Shown in pieces: positions 60,744 through 64,000 of a stretch of 64,000 nt of DNA (positions are counted from its first letter, which is position 1; each line of letters opens with the position of its first letter). The stretch comes from UBA8199 sp035358715 (GTDB lineage: Bacteria; Verrucomicrobiota; Verrucomicrobiia; Limisphaerales; UBA8199): the NCBI GenBank assembly GCA_035358715.1, contig DAOPPX010000002.1:62001-126000 (forward strand). Direction: 5' to 3'. The notes under the pieces were generated by a model that worked only from the letters and a program-made list of their open reading frames with translations, was not told the DNA's origin and made no database searches. The translations under genes were made by a program, and so were the position numbers.

Positions 60744-61754
60744 ATGAGAATCCTGAATTCGATCGCAATGGCCACCGCTCTGGTGGCGGTGGCGCCGGGG
60801 TGGGCAGCGGACAAAGGGATAACGCTGTTGAATGTCTCCTACGACCCGACCCGCGAGTTGTATCAGAATTTCAACGCGGCGTTCGTGCGGCATTGGCAGG
60901 AGAAGACGGGGGACGTGGTGAAAATCCGGCAGTCGCACGGGGGATCGGGGAAGCAGGCGCGGGCGGTCATTGACGGCCTGGCAGCGGATGTGGTGACGCT
61001 GGCGCTGGCCTGCGATGTGGACGCGATTTGCGAGCGGGCGGGGCTGATGCCGCAGGATTGGCAGAAGCGGTTGCCGAACAACAGTTCGCCCTACACCTCG
61101 ACCATTGTGTTCGTCGTGCGTAAGGGCAACCCGAAGCAGATCAAGGATTGGGATGACCTGGTTAGGCCCGGGGTCGTGGTCATCACTCCCAACCCGAAAA
61201 CGTCGGGCGGGGCGCGGTGGAATTACCTGGCAGCGTGGGGCTATGCGCTGAAGACGTCCGGCGATGACGAGCGGAAGGCGAGAGAGTTTGTGGCCCGGCT
61301 GTTCAAGAATGTGCCCATTCTGGAGACCGGGGCGCGCGGGGCAATGACCACGTTTGCCCAGCGCGGCATTGGGGATGTTCTGGTGGCGTGGGAAAGCGAG
61401 GCGCTGTTGCTGCTCAAGGAGTCCGGCAAACGCGAAGTCGAACTGGTCGTGCCGTCACTGAGCATTCTGGCGGAGCCGCCGGTGGCCTGGGTGGACAGGG
61501 TGGTCAACAAGCGCGGAACGCGCGCCGTGGCGCAGGCTTATCTGGAGCATCTGTATTTGCCGGAGGGCCAGGAGATTGCGGCCAAACACTATTATCGCCC
61601 GAGGCTGGAATCGGTGGCGCTGAGGCACGCCGGCACCTTTCCCAAGGTAAGCCTCTTCACCATTGACGAGGTCTTTGGCGGCTGGCGGAGGGCGCAGGAA
61701 ATGCACTTTAGCTCGGGAGGGGTGTTTGATCAGATCCAGCGGGCGAACCGTTAG
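60744..61754 (+). CDS. sbp: Sulfate-binding periplasmic protein
   Basis: A 336-residue exported protein with a Sec signal (ATALVAVAPGWAA) and the family body: LLNVSYDPTRELYQNFNAAF, SHGGSGKQARAVIDGLAADV, the FVVRKGNPKQIKDW block and TPNPKTSGGARWNYLAAWGY. These are hallmarks of Sbp/CysP proteins that hand sulfate or thiosulfate to the CysTW permease. The three permease/ATPase genes follow on the same strand after a 189-bp gap. Confidence 0.94.
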   Translation: MRILNSIAMATALVAVAPGWAADKGITLLNVSYDPTRELYQNFNAAFVRHWQEKTGDVVKIRQSHGGSGKQARAVIDGLAADVVTLALACDVDAICERAGLMPQDWQKRLPNNSSPYTSTIVFVVRKGNPKQIKDWDDLVRPGVVVITPNPKTSGGARWNYLAAWGYALKTSGDDERKAREFVARLFKNVPILETGARGAMTTFAQRGIGDVLVAWESEALLLLKESGKREVELVVPSLSILAEPPVAWVDRVVNKRGTRAVAQAYLEHLYLPEGQEIAAKHYYRPRLESVALRHAGTFPKVSLFTIDEVFGGWRRAQEMHFSSGGVFDQIQRANR

Positions 61755-61943
61755 GGCGTCAGACAGCCTGAATCCGGCTTGGGTGGTCTCTTGAGACTGC
61801 AAGCCCTTGGACTGGCTTGTTGGCTAATTGGCAAGACGAGGTTGCTCTCGATGAGGGGTTGATTGCCGCAGCGGCTTGTCTTATCGTCAGGCGCACGACG
61901 GGCCGCATGAAGTAGGTCCGTTCTGCGCTGAGGCTGACTTTGC

Positions 61944-62774
61944 ATGGTGCGACAGAAACATAGAGTGCTGCCTGGTTTCGGCCTGACGATGGGTTTCACG
62001 CTCTTTTACCTGAGCGCGATTGTCCTGATTCCTTTTGCCGGGCTGGTGTTGCGCGCACTGGAGTTGTCGTGGGCGGACTTCTGGCACCTGGCGACGACCG
62101 ACCGCGCGCTGGCGGCGTATCGGCTGACCTTCGGGGCTTCGTTGATCGCGGCGGTGGCCAACGGGGTGTTTGGCTCGCTGCTGGCCTGGGTGCTGGTGCG
62201 GTATGAGTTTCCTGGGCGTCGCTTCATTGATGCAATGGTGGATTTCCCTTTTGCGCTGCCTACAGCGGTGGCGGGCCTGACGCTGGCAAACCTGTTTGCG
62301 GCCAACGGGTGGCTGGGGCGCTACCTTGTGCCGTTGGGCATCCACGGGGCATTTACCCCGCTGGGGGTGGTGATCGCGCTGACTTTCGTAGGGCTGCCGT
62401 TTGTAGTGCGGACGCTCCAACCGGTGCTGCAAAACATGGAACGTGAGGTCGAGGAGGCAGCCGCCACGCTCGGCGCGGGGCGGTTGCGGACGTTCGTCCA
62501 GATCATTGCGCCGTCGCTGCTGCCGGCGGTGCTGACGGGCCTGGCGCTCGCGTTCGCCCGGGCCATCGGCGAGTATGGCTCCATCGTGTTCATTTCGGGC
62601 AACCTGCCGTTCAAGACTGAGATCGCTCCCTACCTGATTGTCATGCGCCTCGAAGAGTATGATTACACAGGGGCCATCGCGCTGGCGGTAGTGCTGCTGT
62701 GCTTCTCATTCCTGCTGCTAGGGGCCATCAACCTGCTGGAGCAATGGGCCAGCCGCCTTCATCGGTCCGCCTGA
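61944..62774 (+). CDS. cysT: Sulfate ABC transporter permease CysT
   Basis: A 276-residue inner-membrane protein with about six TM helices and the binding-protein-dependent permease loop EEAAATLGAGRLRTFVQIIA. N terminus VLPGFGLTMGFTLFYLSAIV, later YGSIVFISGNLPFKTEIAPY (typical CysT). With CysW it forms the sulfate channel. Its stop is separated by 4 bp from cysW. Confidence 0.94.
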   Translation: MVRQKHRVLPGFGLTMGFTLFYLSAIVLIPFAGLVLRALELSWADFWHLATTDRALAAYRLTFGASLIAAVANGVFGSLLAWVLVRYEFPGRRFIDAMVDFPFALPTAVAGLTLANLFAANGWLGRYLVPLGIHGAFTPLGVVIALTFVGLPFVVRTLQPVLQNMEREVEEAAATLGAGRLRTFVQIIAPSLLPAVLTGLALAFARAIGEYGSIVFISGNLPFKTEIAPYLIVMRLEEYDYTGAIALAVVLLCFSFLLLGAINLLEQWASRLHRSA

Positions 62775-62778
62775 GGTT

Positions 62779-63684
62779 ATGGCTGAACCCGGAACTCGCA
62801 TTCGAGGCGGTGCGCAGCAGGCGTCGCAGCGTGGCACGGAGGAATCCCCGCTGGCCAAGTGGGTGCTGATCGCCATTACGCTGGCATTCTGCTTTGTGTT
62901 CCTGTTGCTGCCGCTGTTGAACGTCTTTGCGCAGGCTCTGACGAAGGGTTTGGGACATTATTGGCAATCGCTGGCGGAACCGGACTCGCGGGCGGCAATT
63001 TGGCTAACCCTTGTAGTGGCGGCCATCTGCGTGCCGCTGAATATGCTGTTTGGGCTGGCAGCCGCGTGGGCGATTGCCAAGTTCGAGTTTCGGTGCAAGT
63101 CCTTGCTCATTACGCTGATTGACCTGCCGTTCTCGGTTTCTCCAGTGGTGGCCGGATTGATGTTTGTGGTGCTGTTTGGGCTGCAAGGATTTTTTGGCAA
63201 CCGGCTGGCGGCGCATGGTGTGAAGATCATTTTTGCCGTGCCGGGCATGGTGCTCGCGACGGTGTTCATTACGTTCCCCTTCGTGGCGCGGGAGTTAATC
63301 CCGGTGATGCAAGCCAATGGCACCGAGCAAGAGGAGGCGGCGCTGACCCTGGGCGCGAACGGTTGGCAGACCTTCTGGCATGTTACACTGCCCTCGGTCA
63401 AATGGGGCCTGATTTACGGCATCATTCTGTGCAACGCGCGCGCCATGGGCGAATTTGGCGCGGTGTCGGTGGTGTCCGGGCACATCGCCGGGTTGACGGA
63501 GACCATGCCGCTGCGGGTGCAGGTGCTTTACGAAGGCGCAACTGCGGCCTCCACAGCAGCAGCATTTGCAGTGGCGAGCTTGCTGGCGTTGCTTGCGTTG
63601 TTTACGCTGGGGGTCAAGTGCCTGCTGGAGTGGAAACAGGCGCGGGCGGAGAGGCTAATCGTCGCCCGAGTTGAGAGGTCATGA
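62779..63684 (+). CDS. cysW: Sulfate ABC transporter permease CysW
   Basis: A 301-residue inner-membrane permease with about six TM helices, a normal-length CysW. Family marks are QEEAALTLGANGWQTFWHVT (EAA loop) and GAVSVVSGHIAGLTETMPLR. Ends in ATGA overlap with cysA (63681-63684), so the operon is tightly coupled. Confidence 0.94.
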   Translation: MAEPGTRIRGGAQQASQRGTEESPLAKWVLIAITLAFCFVFLLLPLLNVFAQALTKGLGHYWQSLAEPDSRAAIWLTLVVAAICVPLNMLFGLAAAWAIAKFEFRCKSLLITLIDLPFSVSPVVAGLMFVVLFGLQGFFGNRLAAHGVKIIFAVPGMVLATVFITFPFVARELIPVMQANGTEQEEAALTLGANGWQTFWHVTLPSVKWGLIYGIILCNARAMGEFGAVSVVSGHIAGLTETMPLRVQVLYEGATAASTAAAFAVASLLALLALFTLGVKCLLEWKQARAERLIVARVERS

Positions 63685-64000
63685 GTATTGAACTAAAGGG
63701 CGTTACAAAGCTGTTCGGCGACCATGCCGCCGTCAACAACGTCACCTTTTCTGTCAAGGAAGGCGAGTTAATGGCCCTGCTGGGGCCGAGCGGCGGGGGA
63801 AAAACGACCGTGCTGCGGATGATTGCGGGGCTGGAAATGCCGACAGCCGGGGACGTGTTCATCCGCGGCCAGCGGGTGAACGACCTGTCCGTGCAGCAGC
63901 GGAACATCGGGTTCGTGTTTCAGAACTACGCGTTGTTCAAGAACATGAACGTGTCCAGGAACATCGCCTTCGGCCTGAAGATCAAACGGTGGAAGCGGGC
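63681..64000 (+). CDS. cysA: Sulfate ABC transporter ATPase CysA (3' end outside window)
   Basis: The first 106 codons of an ABC ATPase, cut by the window end. It starts MSIELKGVTKLFGDHAAVNN; the Walker A GPSGGGKTT is at residues 35-43 and the Q-loop RNIGFVFQNYALF has Gln at about 81. Signature, Walker B and the C-terminal domain lie beyond the window. Order sbp-cysT-cysW-cysA is the standard sulfate importer. Confidence 0.93.
   Translation, partial: MSIELKGVTKLFGDHAAVNNVTFSVKEGELMALLGPSGGGKTTVLRMIAGLEMPTAGDVFIRGQRVNDLSVQQRNIGFVFQNYALFKNMNVSRNIAFGLKIKRWKR

Overview
This is a 64 kb stretch of a high-GC bacterial chromosome. It most resembles a member of the Verrucomicrobiota, probably the Pedosphaera/Limisphaerales side. 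The indications are two pairs of an ECF-like sigma factor with a very large Ser/Thr kinase carrying 'FGPVIER' modules, a secreted LamG/YDG-repeat giant ending in an FYRARTP tail, tandem Sel1-repeat proteins followed by an exonuclease/J-domain protein, and many small palindromic intergenic repeats. This placement is inference from gene content; no rRNA or tRNA gene is visible.

Layout. 1-6.2 kb: 3' part of a giant secreted repeat protein, followed by a duplicated scrap of its own 3' end. 6.2-13.5 kb: feoAB iron uptake, a family 2 glycosyltransferase, rpsT, glnA and a secreted alpha/beta hydrolase. 13.5-19.3 kb: a repeat-rich spacer with a 33-bp perfect inverted repeat, then a compact four-gene cassette (DUF2971-like, Sel1, Sel1, DEDDh exonuclease with J-domain motif). 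This cassette is the best candidate for an undescribed system. 19.4-22.7 kb: metG and a secreted hydrolase. 22.8-29.1 kb (minus strand): a likely sugar or amino-sugar module (ROK protein, MFS transporter, SIS protein, sialidase-like protein), hemW and a receiver-like protein. 29.3-34.8 kb: nusA-infB-rbfA-nrnA, with a terminator-like hairpin in the nusA leader. 35.3-51.5 kb: two sigma factor/giant kinase pairs separated by a pterin dehydratase and a VanY-like lipoprotein, ending in a small Ig-like protein and a kinase-module remnant. 52.4-55.1 kb: a Fur/PerR-type regulator and katG. 55.2-60.6 kb: a GNAT acetyltransferase, then a run gpsA, epimerase, plsY and a GNAT-aminotransferase fusion. 60.7-64 kb: a sulfate ABC importer (sbp-cysT-cysW-cysA), the last gene cut by the window end.

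How the genes work together. Housekeeping blocks (translation, nitrogen assimilation, heme/iron, glycerolipid, sulfate uptake) are interleaved with lineage-specific regulatory and surface proteins. Three intergenic regions (10.2-10.7, 34.9-35.2 and 51.7-52.2 kb) share pieces of one composite dispersed repeat, in two places attached to a perfect palindrome with 44-bp or 31-bp arms. Other short repeats have been read through into coding sequence in the kinases and the exonuclease. Together these suggest an unusually active small-repeat population. All functional calls come from reading motifs and family resemblance; no database search was possible.
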